64,000 nucleotides of DNA from Paludibacteraceae bacterium (GTDB taxonomy: Bacteria > Bacteroidota > Bacteroidia > Bacteroidales > Paludibacteraceae), in the NCBI GenBank assembly GCA_018433525.1, contig JAHDRA010000031.1, positions 1 to 64,000 on the forward strand. Direction: 5' to 3'. Below the pieces are notes generated by a model, which saw only the letters and a program-made list of their open reading frames with translations, made no database searches and was not told the origin of the DNA. Below, piece by piece: positions 55,878 to 64,000 of this stretch. Every line of letters begins with the position of its first letter. Position 1 is the first letter of the stretch. Both the position numbers and the translations under genes were made by a program.

Positions 55878-58136
55878 TCAGAATTCGGTTTTTAAAGTCA
55901 AACCGAATTGTGCAGGATTTCCTTTTTGAAAAAACTTGTTCTCAAAAGATTCAAAATAAAAAGCATTATACTGGGTATCGAACAGATTTTTTGCCCAAAG
56001 TTCGACCCTGAAATTTCCTTTCTCCACACCAACTTTTGCATTGATTAAACCATAAAAGTCCTGATAAATGGAATTGTCCACATCCCAATAAATTTTCCCG
56101 GCTGCGTTGTATTGCATTGAAACCATGAATTGATCAATAAACGAGTTTTTGAATATGCGAAGATATTCGCCTCCGATATTCAAGGTGTTTTGAGGAGCAT
56201 AAGGAACAAATTTTCCTTTGTAATCCACTTCGTTTACAGTTCCGTTACTTTTTACTGAATCGGTATAATTGGTAAAGGCTGCATGTGCATAACCATAGTT
56301 AAGACCGGCGGCAAAACCTTTTCCCAAATTTGCCTGCAATGAGAACTCCATTCCTTTGCTGTCCACCTTGCCTGCGTTGGTTATCATTCGTCCGTTGCCG
56401 CTGGGAACAAATCGGGTTAATTGCATATCGGTGATTTGCATGTAAAACAACGACAATTGCATTTTCAGTCTGTTGTCCAAAAATGTCGATTGGCAGCCTG
56501 CTTCGTAATTCCAACTGTATTCCGGTTGAAACAAAATGGCTTTGCGAACATCGGGTTGAGAAGCAGACGAATTTCCCGAATTCATTAAATCATTCTGTAT
56601 CAAGTCGGCAAACATCTGTATGTTGTAACCTCCTGCTTTGTAACCTTTCGAAACGTTGGCATAAATGTACTGCTGGCTGTTCCATGCGTATTTCACACTG
56701 ACTTTTGGAAGAAATTCGGAAAATTTCACTGATTCTGCTCCTCGAAGTGTATCGGCCAAAGAAGTTGGAATGTTCCTATTTCCCATTTTCATTAATAAAT
56801 CCAGTCTCGTATTGGTAAAATAGTCTAAATTTACTTTTTCAAAATCGGCACGAACACCTATTGTCGCCGAAAGTCCGTCGGTTAAAAGATGATTGAAGGT
56901 CGATTGGTGATACAAAGCTCCTTCGGCGGTTTTTGTGTCATAAGTTCCGGGAATGTCCATTACAGTACTGGTAATGGTCATTTGTGGCGCTCCGGCAGTA
57001 TGTGCCCTGTCCAGTACCGGTTGCAGAATATTGGTCAATGCATCTTGTTTGAAAGCTACGGGCGCATCGGTATTTAATTTTTGATAAAAGCCTGTAGCTC
57101 CGAAACTCCACTGATAATTGCCGGAGGTTCTCGATTTCAATACAATTTCTTCGTTTACTGCATGTTGTTTTTGCTGTTGTTCGAGAGAAAAGTAGGAAAG
57201 AGGCGTAAAATCCTGATCCATAAACATTTTATCCGAAAAATACTGGTAAGAAGTAGTAGAAGTCAGTTGTATTTTGTCGTTCCGATATTCAATCAGTACA
57301 CTATTGGTAAGCATGTTGCGTAAATAGGAACTTTTATCGTTAAAATTCGGTTCTGCAGTCGACTTGGTAGTTGCATTATACAGTCCGTAAGGGAATGCAT
57401 TTTGATTCACATAATCATAATTGATAATGTATTGAGCACGCAGCGAAGGCGTAATATGCCAGTCGAATTTAGCTCTACCTCCGGCAGAATTTTTCCAATC
57501 GGCATCTTTTCCGGTAAAAGTATTGGTAAAGAATCCGTTGCGATGATGATAATAACCGCTTAGCGACAATCCTGTTTTGTTGCTTAGTTTGGCATAATGC
57601 GAAGCTTGCGCTTGCAATAAACCGTAATTACCACCTGTAACCGATAATTTTGTTCCCTGATATTCAAAGGGAGAAAGTGTATAAATATTTACCACGCCCC
57701 CCAAAGCATTGCGTCCGTACAAAGTACTTTGTGAACCACGCAAAACTTCAGCCTGCTGTATGTCGTAGAAATCGAAATCGAACGTTGATTTTTCAAAATA
57801 TGGAACATTGTCCACATACAAAGCAATTGATTGTCCGGTGCTGCGCGCTCCAACACCACGAATGTAGGGAGAGGTTGACATGGAAGAACCGTAATCGGGA
57901 ATAAAAAAATTGGGAACGAGTATGCTCAAGTCGCGAACGGAATTGACTTGTGCCTGATTGATAAGATTCGATGAAACAACCGAATAAGAAGCAGCCGGTT
58001 GTGCAGGTAAGGTTTCTTTGTGTGAAATAATCTGAATTTCTTCGAGATAAACATGTTTCAATGAATCTTTCGGTTCCAAGTCAACCGCAAAAATAAAGGT
58101 AGGGACTAAAGAAAGTAATATCAATATTTTTTTCAT
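55878..58136 (-). CDS. TonB-dependent receptor, siderophore/heme-type
   Basis: 752-residue outer-membrane receptor. Signal peptide about 1-17 (ending FIFA), TonB-box-like region (KHVYLEEIQIISHKET), plug about 40-160 with SPYIRGVGARSTGQSIALYV and DIQQAEVLRGSQSTLYGRNA, and a 22-strand-sized barrel ending FGLTLKTEF. A mid-barrel YANVSKGYKAGGYN block and a C-terminal WAKNLFDTQYNAFYF block are typical of this family. It lacks an N-terminal regulatory domain. Substrate is probably an iron complex but this is inference. A small membrane protein gene lies 265 bases upstream in the same direction. Confidence 0.87.
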   Translation of the reverse strand: MKKILILLSLVPTFIFAVDLEPKDSLKHVYLEEIQIISHKETLPAQPAASYSVVSSNLINQAQVNSVRDLSILVPNFFIPDYGSSMSTSPYIRGVGARSTGQSIALYVDNVPYFEKSTFDFDFYDIQQAEVLRGSQSTLYGRNALGGVVNIYTLSPFEYQGTKLSVTGGNYGLLQAQASHYAKLSNKTGLSLSGYYHHRNGFFTNTFTGKDADWKNSAGGRAKFDWHITPSLRAQYIINYDYVNQNAFPYGLYNATTKSTAEPNFNDKSSYLRNMLTNSVLIEYRNDKIQLTSTTSYQYFSDKMFMDQDFTPLSYFSLEQQQKQHAVNEEIVLKSRTSGNYQWSFGATGFYQKLNTDAPVAFKQDALTNILQPVLDRAHTAGAPQMTITSTVMDIPGTYDTKTAEGALYHQSTFNHLLTDGLSATIGVRADFEKVNLDYFTNTRLDLLMKMGNRNIPTSLADTLRGAESVKFSEFLPKVSVKYAWNSQQYIYANVSKGYKAGGYNIQMFADLIQNDLMNSGNSSASQPDVRKAILFQPEYSWNYEAGCQSTFLDNRLKMQLSLFYMQITDMQLTRFVPSGNGRMITNAGKVDSKGMEFSLQANLGKGFAAGLNYGYAHAAFTNYTDSVKSNGTVNEVDYKGKFVPYAPQNTLNIGGEYLRIFKNSFIDQFMVSMQYNAAGKIYWDVDNSIYQDFYGLINAKVGVEKGNFRVELWAKNLFDTQYNAFYFESFENKFFQKGNPAQFGLTLKTEF

Positions 58137-58401
58137 TTTTTTTGATTTTAATATGGAAAAACAAATACAATAGTGAATATTTATTCAGCATTTTTTGTAT
58201 GCAATATGCTGCAAGATTGTTAAAAAAACCGATTTTCGTTTATTGAGTTTTTTCAGATTGAATTAAAGCTCAATAATTCAATAAAAACGTCCAATTTTTT
58301 CGATTTTCTTTCGTCTTTTATACTGCAACAAACAGCCATTAATGAAGGGTTTTAGGAAAAAATTATAAGTGTAATTGCCGAAACACAGGAATATTTTTGA
58401 T

Positions 58402-58758
58402 TTAACAAAAGGAGAGAGTAGGAGGTGGACGACAGAAAAGTTCTGCCAAGAAACCATTCGAAATGCAGGCATTACATTTTACAAGAGGGATTATTGTGGG
58501 AAAGTGATAAATTGGCTTTATTGATTCTTTGGATGGAATGATGGCTGAAACAAAAAAATAATCTTCAAATTGAAAAGTATTTTCGGTTTCAATCTTGTTT
58601 TCAGTCGAAAAAAATACTTGATGTTGTGTTATGGGAGTAATTTCACTAATGCCTGAAACATGAGAAGATGAAGTAGCTGCCGACAAACACATGATATAAC
58701 CCAATATCATCAGTATTTGTGGAACAAAAGAAGCAAAAAGAATATTGTCAAACATCAT
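58402..58758 (-). CDS. Small membrane protein upstream of the TonB receptor
   Basis: 118-residue predicted protein (start ATGATG at 58758/58755). One N-terminal hydrophobic segment (about 8-27, ASFVPQILMILGYIMCLSAA) may be a signal or anchor. The tail has histidines (SSSHVSGISEITPITQHQ) and ends in NGFLAELFCRPPPTLSFC. The FxxRPPP-like ending recalls small Bacteroidota proteins found near TonB-dependent metal receptors, a recollection I cannot verify. It starts 21 bases after the 3' end of tRNA-Thr and may be read from the tRNA promoter. It could also be a chance open frame; composition favours a real protein. Confidence 0.45.
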   Translation of the reverse strand: MMFDNILFASFVPQILMILGYIMCLSAATSSSHVSGISEITPITQHQVFFSTENKIETENTFQFEDYFFVSAIIPSKESIKPIYHFPTIIPLVKCNACISNGFLAELFCRPPPTLSFC

Positions 58759-58779
58759 CTTTTGGAAATCGTTATAAAG

Positions 58780-58852
58780 AGCCTTTTTGGGGACTCGAAC
58801 CCCAGACCTATTCATTACGAATGAATCGCTCTACCAGCTGAGCTAAAAAGGC
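58780..58852 (-). tRNA. tRNA-Thr (anticodon CGT)
   Basis: On the minus strand the acceptor arms GCCTTTT and AAAAGGC pair, the D arm holds GCTCAGCTGGTAGAGC, the anticodon stem ATTCA/TGAAT encloses TTCGTAA giving CGT, and the T arm is TGGGG TTCGAGT CCCCA. 73 bases with a U-type discriminator; CCA is not encoded. A perfect -7 box TAATTTTG lies at 58872-58879. Confidence 0.95.
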
Positions 58853-58871
58853 ACTATTTTATTAACGGCTG

Positions 58872-58879
58872 CAAAATTA
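58872..58879 (-). promoter_or_regulatory. -7 box of tRNA-Thr
   Basis: Minus-strand TAATTTTG is a perfect TAnnTTTG match, 19 bases before the tRNA 5' end. Confidence 0.55.
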
Positions 58880-58939
58880 ATCAAAAAAATCGAGATATTT
58901 GCAGGTGTTGAAGTCAAAATTTTTAGAACAGGCAATTCT

Positions 58940-59623
58940 TTAAAAAGCCAATATCCGAATCACACTCCAAACAAAAATTCCCACAACCGTGAAGGTAAGC
59001 ACCAATAGCGGTAAGGCTGAATCAGCAAAACGCTTGCTTCGAAAACGGGAAGAAACGTAAAAAATATTCGGTTTCAGTTTTTTTAGTACCCAATAGCAAA
59101 AAATAGCTACAAAAAATCCGACGAAATATCCTCCCATGACATCGAGAGGATAATGTACACCCAAATATATTCGTGAATAGCCCGTAATCAACGACCAGAG
59201 TAAAATAATCAGCGTGTAGCTTTTTTTACGGAAAAAGTAAGCCGAAAGAACGGCAAAACCAAGTGAATTGGCAGCATGCGAAGAAACGAATCCATATTTT
59301 CCACCACGATAACCATCCACCAAATGAACCAGCCCACTAATAGTTTCTTCGCGCGAAGGACGCAGGCGTTGAACGGCATTTTTAATAATTCCCGATGAAA
59401 TTTGATCGGCGAGTAAAATACAAACGGCAAAAGAAAGAACAATCCAGAAAGCTTCCGATTTCCACTGTTTAATCATCACATACAAAACGGAAATATAAAA
59501 CGGAATCCATACCAGTTTGTTGCTGAAAGCCATCATGAACCCGTCAAAAAATGGGCTTTGTATGCCATTCAAGGCCAGGAACAAGTTGGTATCCCAAATT
59601 CTTAATGTTTCTATCAGGTTCAT
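58940..59623 (-). CDS. PAP2-family membrane phosphatase
   Basis: 227-residue inner-membrane protein with about five or six helices. The three acid-phosphatase motifs are present: KNAVQRLRPSRE (KxxxxxxRP), FVSSHAANSLGF (the SSHA variant of PSGH usual in Bacteroidota), and SRIYLGVHYPLDVMGG (SRxxxxxHxxxD). Likely substrates are undecaprenyl pyrophosphate or phosphatidyl-glycerophosphate/sphingolipid phosphates; sequence alone does not choose. It starts 40 bases after the BatE gene, so it may be read through from the Bat operon. Confidence 0.9.
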   Translation of the reverse strand: MNLIETLRIWDTNLFLALNGIQSPFFDGFMMAFSNKLVWIPFYISVLYVMIKQWKSEAFWIVLSFAVCILLADQISSGIIKNAVQRLRPSREETISGLVHLVDGYRGGKYGFVSSHAANSLGFAVLSAYFFRKKSYTLIILLWSLITGYSRIYLGVHYPLDVMGGYFVGFFVAIFCYWVLKKLKPNIFYVSSRFRSKRFADSALPLLVLTFTVVGIFVWSVIRILAF

Positions 59624-59663
59624 TTTTCAGAAGTATTTGCAACCGTGAAAACCAGCAACTTTT

Positions 59664-60422
59664 TTATATTTTTTCTATGCTTTTGCTTTCTACCCAGCCC
59701 ACATTTCCATTACCGATTTTGATTTCTGCCCAATCACCCAATGTACTTTTTATTGTAACCTTTGTTCCTTCATGCAATTGAAACAAATCTGTTCCACTAT
59801 CGTCGGGTGAGCTTTTCACCGTAACCACTCCCGTCATAATAATAGCTTGAAGAGAATTGGTTTCTTCGTTTTTGCGAATGCCGGAAAAAATAATACTGGT
59901 AACAGCAAAGAGAAGCAGAACAATTCCGATATAGAAAGAATTTTTTCGTTGTCGTACCGATGAGCCAAATGCAAAAAGAAATGCAAAAATCAAGGCAGCC
60001 AAGAAGAACAGGTAACCCGCCGTAAACCATTGGTTGGAAGTGAACATGTGCATCAAATTGGTAATCCAGCGTTGAATAAAAAATTGCTGATTGTAATTGA
60101 CATTGTCCAATACTTTTTGTTGTGCCAGTTGCAAATTGAATCGGGCATCCTCAAAGCGTGGTGAAAGTTTCAAAGCCCTTTCATAATTCAGGATGGCCAA
60201 TCCGATTTCATTCATTTTATAATAGGCATTTCCCAAATTATAGTAGAGCTCGGGCGCTACGCCTTCGTTTTTCAGTATTTTTTCGTACTGTTCTGCAGCA
60301 GCATGAAAATTTCCTTTGGCGTAGAGGTCGTTGGCATATTTAATGGCATCCGATTGCGCTGAGAGGGGCAGCGAAGCCAAGAGAGTTATTATAAGTATGA
60401 TATTGGATATGAGACGTTTCAT
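59664..60422 (-). CDS. batE: BatE-like TPR and SH3 protein
   Basis: 252-residue exported protein. Signal peptide about 1-22 (ending LPLSAQ), TPR repeats about 25-105 (AIKYANDLYAKGNFHAAAEQ, PELYYNLGNAYYKMNEIGLA), two hydrophobic helices about 135-185, and a C-terminal SH3-like domain (about 195-252, GTKVTIKSTLGDWAEIKIGN). This layout matches BatE of the Bacteroidota aerotolerance operon. It is last of the Bat genes here, 108 bases after batD. Confidence 0.82.
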   Translation of the reverse strand: MKRLISNIILIITLLASLPLSAQSDAIKYANDLYAKGNFHAAAEQYEKILKNEGVAPELYYNLGNAYYKMNEIGLAILNYERALKLSPRFEDARFNLQLAQQKVLDNVNYNQQFFIQRWITNLMHMFTSNQWFTAGYLFFLAALIFAFLFAFGSSVRQRKNSFYIGIVLLLFAVTSIIFSGIRKNEETNSLQAIIMTGVVTVKSSPDDSGTDLFQLHEGTKVTIKSTLGDWAEIKIGNGNVGWVESKSIEKI

Positions 60423-60530
60423 AGTTTATTTTTAAATTTTTTATTCGGTTTGTAACAGCACAGCCGATATTTTATTTGTTAAGATAAAATGGTGTTTTAA
60501 ACAAGCTTATCTTCGCTATCTGCGAATTGT

Positions 60531-62354
60531 TTACTTTTTTATGGCTTCTTCCAATTCGCTGATTACTTCAATAGTTTCTTCGTAAACATTACCCATTTCC
60601 TGTTGTCCGGATTTTGGTGCATATCGTGCAAACTCACAATCGTTCAAAATTTTCATCAACTTCTTTGTCAATTCATCGGCTACTCCTCTTAGTTTCAATT
60701 CCTCCGAAACCGTTTCTCTGGTAAGTGAGGCAACAGGTATGGAGAGTTTGTTGCTCAAATAATTCCAAGTGGCTTTCAAAATTTCATCATAAAAAGCATC
60801 CTTGTTGCCTTCTTTAAGTAATTTTTGAGCCAGTTTCAACCTTTTCTGAGCCATTTTGTTGGCTTTTTTATTTCTCACCAAAGCAATATCTGCGTTTTCC
60901 TTGACTTTTTTGCGAAAGAAGAAGAATAAACCAACAGCCACAACCAATGGAATAATGAACAGCAGCCATGCCAGCGTAGTGCCGAAAACAGGAGTTGATG
61001 GTTTTATCAAACGGATGTTGCCTGTGTAAATGTAGCGAATATCTTTGTTGATTTGCCGGATATCTTCTTTCGGATTATAGTTGCTTACAACAGTGGTGTT
61101 TTGATTGCCCGAACCTTTCAATACCTTCAGGCTGTAACTCGGAGTGCGCAACATTTTATAAGTTTTGTCACGGAGATCGAAATAGGAAAATTCTACCGGT
61201 GGAATTTCAAAATTCCCCGAATGACGCGGAATAAAGAGGTATTCGATAGTTTTTGTTCCACTGACGCCCGAAGCCGATGTTTTAAAATTATTGGTAACTT
61301 TTGGGTCGTAAATTTCAAAATCACTTGGAAATTTAACTTCCGGTGTTTTTATCAGTTTCATATTTCCACTGCCGGCGATGTTAATTTTAAGTGTTACGGC
61401 TTCATTTTCCTTCACCTCCTGAGCCGATATGGAAGAACTCATGGTAAAATTTCCCACTGCTCCTCCAAAAATCGTAGGTTTATCTTCAGGAAGCGGTTTG
61501 ACGGTAATTTTCAATCCCGGTGCTACGAGATTTTTGGTTACATTGGTATAGGAATCAAAAAAATCGTCGAAAATGCTGCGAATGGAAGTTTGATTTTGAA
61601 CACGAATCACCGCTTCAAAGACAGCATTGTCGATTTGAATGGTACCTGCCCGTTGCGGGTAGAGTAGAGTTTGATAAAGAACTACTGTTCCATAGTTGCG
61701 TCCGTCGTAGTTTTCGTAAGAAAATTGCTTGTTTTGTGTTTGTTCGATTTCCTGTTTTAGAAATCCGTCAAAATCGGGCATTTTTTTGTTTACGCACTGC
61801 GCCACATCTACCAGCGTATAAAGTTTGTAGGTAATTAAAAGTGCTTCCTGTTCGTAAACACTTGTTTTGGAAGGGATAGTGCGGATAAAAATATTTTCAT
61901 TGGAAATATTTTTCGGGGACGATTTCCTTCCGTTATCGGCAGGAGAAGAGGATTCATCTGATTGTTCATCGGCTGGTAAAACCTTGATTGTCAATCCATT
62001 GGAAGTATATTTTTGATTGTTTACCACAATGCTGGCCGAAGGAATGGTAAAAGTTCCAGTCCGCTGAGGCATTAGGGTATAAGTGTAGGAAATCGACAGG
62101 GAAGAAGTTCGTTTTCCGTTGACAATCTGAATGCTGGAACTGCGCGATTCAAAAGGACCTGCCAAAATATCGAAATCCTTGATTTCGGGCATGCGCAAAT
62201 CTTTTCCTTGTGCATTGATAGTGTAAACCAACTGAAAAGGTTTGTCCAAAATTACGGTTGAAGGAGCCGTAGCCGTAAAACGGACTGGTTCATCGGCTTT
62301 GACGCCAATGAAACCGGCAAAAATTAAAAAGAGAAGAAATATTTTGCGCTTCAT
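60531..62354 (-). CDS. batD: BatD protein
   Basis: 607-residue exported protein of the BatD family. Signal peptide about 1-20, then repeated beta-sandwich domains (about 22-430) with family blocks such as FDILAGPFESRSSSIQIVNG, YTLMPQRTGTFTIPSASIVV and EIPPVEFSYFDLRDKTYKML. A membrane helix (about 452-475) and a charged cytoplasmic tail with EILKATWNYLSNKLSIPVAS follow. BatD binds within the Bat complex implicated in aerotolerance and envelope stress; its biochemical role is not established. Confidence 0.9.
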   Translation of the reverse strand: MKRKIFLLFLIFAGFIGVKADEPVRFTATAPSTVILDKPFQLVYTINAQGKDLRMPEIKDFDILAGPFESRSSSIQIVNGKRTSSLSISYTYTLMPQRTGTFTIPSASIVVNNQKYTSNGLTIKVLPADEQSDESSSPADNGRKSSPKNISNENIFIRTIPSKTSVYEQEALLITYKLYTLVDVAQCVNKKMPDFDGFLKQEIEQTQNKQFSYENYDGRNYGTVVLYQTLLYPQRAGTIQIDNAVFEAVIRVQNQTSIRSIFDDFFDSYTNVTKNLVAPGLKITVKPLPEDKPTIFGGAVGNFTMSSSISAQEVKENEAVTLKINIAGSGNMKLIKTPEVKFPSDFEIYDPKVTNNFKTSASGVSGTKTIEYLFIPRHSGNFEIPPVEFSYFDLRDKTYKMLRTPSYSLKVLKGSGNQNTTVVSNYNPKEDIRQINKDIRYIYTGNIRLIKPSTPVFGTTLAWLLFIIPLVVAVGLFFFFRKKVKENADIALVRNKKANKMAQKRLKLAQKLLKEGNKDAFYDEILKATWNYLSNKLSIPVASLTRETVSEELKLRGVADELTKKLMKILNDCEFARYAPKSGQQEMGNVYEETIEVISELEEAIKK

Positions 62355-62448
62355 TTTTACAATTCCTTAATTTTTTCTTAGTCTGTTCGGATTTTTCCGA
62401 TTTTTGAAGAATTTATATTACAAAAATACAGATAAAAATCCAAAAAAT

Positions 62449-63171
62449 TTACCAGTCTTTGTCAGGTTTTCGTTCCTGTTTTGGTGGTAATTTTTTGGCT
62501 TTGTTCATAGTTTCTTTTTCGTCTTGTGACAGGGCATCCAAAATTTGCTGCGCATTTTCTTTGGTCATTTGCTGCTGATTTTTTTGGTCTTTTTGGTTGT
62601 CGTTCTGTTTATTTTGCTGATTGTCCTGCTTTTGATCTTGTTTTTGATCTTGGTTTTTGTCGTTTTTATTTTGTTGCTGCTGTTGTTTTTTCAACAACGA
62701 TTGGGCATAAGCTAAATTGTATCTGGTGTCGTTGTCTTTCGGATTGTGTCTCAGAGCCTGTTTATAGGCTTCAATACTTTCTTCAATCTTCTTCTGCATC
62801 AACAGGGAATTTCCCATGTTGTGGTAGGTGGCAGCCAGTTTTTCCTTTTCTGTTTTTGGTGCATACGAAGCAGCCTTTTCGTATTGCTGATAAGCTTCTT
62901 CATATTTTTTTTGCCGAAAAAGCGAATTTCCCAAGTTGTAGTTTCCTTCAAACGATTTGGGATTTTTTTCAAGTCCTTTTCGGTAATCGATTTCGGCCTC
63001 GATGTATTTTTTATCGTTGTATTTTTTGTTTCCTGCTCTCACCTCGTTGTTCCCCTTTTGAGCTGAAACAGAAACCGAAAGAACACTCATTATCAAAAAG
63101 AGAAATACTCCCTTTTTAAATTCCGAATGTACATTTGTTTTGACAGAAAAATTCTGAAATTTACTTTTCAT
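62449..63171 (-). CDS. batC: BatC-like TPR protein
   Basis: 240-residue protein with an N-terminal signal or anchor (about 22-37, VFLFLIMSVLSVSVSAQ), TPR repeats (about 45-150: NPKSFEGNYNLGNSLFRQKK, EKLAATYHNMGNSLLMQKKI, DNDTRYNLAYAQSLLKKQ) and a very polar Gln/Lys/Asp-rich tail (about 155-205). The tail resembles the low-complexity region of other BatC proteins. The ATG at 63171 is preferred over a TTG four codons upstream. It overlaps the batB stop by 11 bases, indicating coupled translation. Confidence 0.85.
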   Translation of the reverse strand: MKSKFQNFSVKTNVHSEFKKGVFLFLIMSVLSVSVSAQKGNNEVRAGNKKYNDKKYIEAEIDYRKGLEKNPKSFEGNYNLGNSLFRQKKYEEAYQQYEKAASYAPKTEKEKLAATYHNMGNSLLMQKKIEESIEAYKQALRHNPKDNDTRYNLAYAQSLLKKQQQQQNKNDKNQDQKQDQKQDNQQNKQNDNQKDQKNQQQMTKENAQQILDALSQDEKETMNKAKKLPPKQERKPDKDW

Positions 63172-64000
63172 TTTCAATATCAAAAATTTTGATTTTGCTC
63201 AATTTTTTATTTTTCCTGTCGAAGAGGAAAAAGTCTATGATTAATACTATCAGTGCTATCAAAGCAAATGACTGATACTGTTCGCTGTAGTCGGAAAAAA
63301 CTTTTGATTCCGTAGTTGATTTGGCTAGCGTGTCGAGTTGTTTGGAAATAATCCGATACGCATTGTTTGTATTATCGGCTCTGACATATATCCCGTTGCC
63401 GGCTACAGCAATATTTTTACACATTTCTTCATTCAGTTTGGAGACGACCACATTTCCATCTTTGTCTTTTTTGAAACTCATGGTTCCGGGAATTGGAATT
63501 GGCGCACCTTCAGGGCTGCCAACGCCAATTACGTGTACATTGATACCGTTTTGGGCAGCCAGTTTTGCAGCGCTGATGGCGTCGTCTTCGTGATTTTCAC
63601 CATCCGTAATAACAATAATGGCTTTTCCGCTTTGCGATTTCTGTCCAAAAGATTTAATGGCCAAGTCAATAGCCGTGCCTATGGCTGTTCCCTGTCTTGG
63701 CACCATGTTGGTCGATATAGCGGAAAGAAACATTTTGGCCGATACGTAATCAACCGTTATGGGCAATTGGGTATAAGCGTCGCCGGCAAAAACAATCAGT
63801 CCTATGCGGTCATCATTCATTTGGTCAATCAGTTTCGACAATATTTGTTTGGCTTTTTCGAGTCGGTTGGGTTGAATGTCCTGCGCCATCATGGAGTTTG
63901 AAACATCCAATGCAATCATGACGTCGATGCCCTGACGTTTAACATTTTCCACTTTTGACCCGAATTGCGGTTGTGCCAAAACGATAATCAACAGGATTAC
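63161..64000 (-). CDS. batB: BatB, von Willebrand factor A protein (5' part beyond window)
   Basis: The C-terminal 279 residues of BatB are visible; the frame is open to the window edge and reads VILLIIVLAQPQFGSKVENV at its cut end, so about 60 N-terminal residues (including the first helix) are missing. The VWA domain shows the metal-ion-dependent adhesion site DVSNS (DxSxS), with VPRQGTAIGTAID and ITDGENHEDD completing it. One C-terminal membrane helix (about FALIALIVLIIDFFLF) closes the protein. BatA should lie just beyond the edge. Confidence 0.9.
   Translation of the reverse strand, partial: VILLIIVLAQPQFGSKVENVKRQGIDVMIALDVSNSMMAQDIQPNRLEKAKQILSKLIDQMNDDRIGLIVFAGDAYTQLPITVDYVSAKMFLSAISTNMVPRQGTAIGTAIDLAIKSFGQKSQSGKAIIVITDGENHEDDAISAAKLAAQNGINVHVIGVGSPEGAPIPIPGTMSFKKDKDGNVVVSKLNEEMCKNIAVAGNGIYVRADNTNNAYRIISKQLDTLAKSTTESKVFSDYSEQYQSFALIALIVLIIDFFLFDRKNKKLSKIKIFDIENEK

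Overview
The window comes from a chromosome of the order Bacteroidales (phylum Bacteroidota), probably a Paludibacter- or Dysgonomonas-like lineage. The evidence is the combination of a SprA/Sov type IX secretion translocon, a secreted protease with a type IX sorting tail, two TonB-dependent receptors, a purH-mreBCD-mrdA-rodA cluster, a Bat aerotolerance operon, Bacteroidota-only families (DUF4252, DUF6242-like), an AT-rich genome and repeated Bacteroidota-type promoters with a TAnnTTTG -7 box. Most of it is ordinary core genome, densely packed in short operons on both strands.

Layout. 1-4.3 kb (minus strand): an Asp-box lipoprotein, exonuclease III and an Mla-type ABC transporter pair. 4.4-4.6 kb: an orphan coding fragment of unknown family. 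4.8-13.8 kb (plus): purH, then the cell-elongation cluster mreB-mreC-mreD-mrdA-rodA, then an exported metallo-beta-lactamase-fold protein and a SIMPL protein. 14.1-14.8 kb (minus): an exported Mn-type superoxide dismutase. 15-27.4 kb (plus): ruvA, the very large sprA, dsbD, grpE and dnaJ. 27.6-33.3 kb (minus): an M6 metalloprotease with a type IX sorting domain, pcm and an MFS transporter with an unusually long loop. 33.7-43.2 kb (plus): clpC, tRNA-Ser, cytoplasmic Fe-type sodB, two small envelope proteins, then glycogen synthase and glucan phosphorylase. 43.6-47.1 kb (minus): a GT4 / UPF0104 / GT4 glycolipid-like operon. 47.4-52.1 kb (plus): a 541-residue Bacteroidota protein, a cytoplasmic-type NlpC/P60 peptidase, and a sigma factor / membrane protein / DUF4252 trio. 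52.1-52.8 kb: decayed insertion sequences. 52.9-58.8 kb: two TonB receptors around mazG, plus a small membrane protein and tRNA-Thr. 58.9-64 kb (minus): PAP2 phosphatase and batB-C-D-E, with batB cut by the window edge.

How the parts fit. SprA is the outer-membrane channel that would export the M6 protease seen 5 kb away. The mre/mrdA/rodA cluster builds the rod-shaped wall, and the NlpC/P60 protein probably processes recycled wall peptides. Two SODs of different metal type and location, the Bat operon, DsbD, ClpC, GrpE-DnaJ and Pcm form a stress and protein-repair theme.

I found no convincing new defence system, CRISPR array, prophage or rRNA operon. The least explained signals are: a dispersed repeat of about 125 bp (three diverged copies, interpreted as the end of an IS5-like element); a 110-bp MITE-like element; an inverted-repeat-rich intergenic block at 49.2-49.5 kb; the orphan fragment at 4.44-4.62 kb; and the GT4-UPF0104-GT4 operon.
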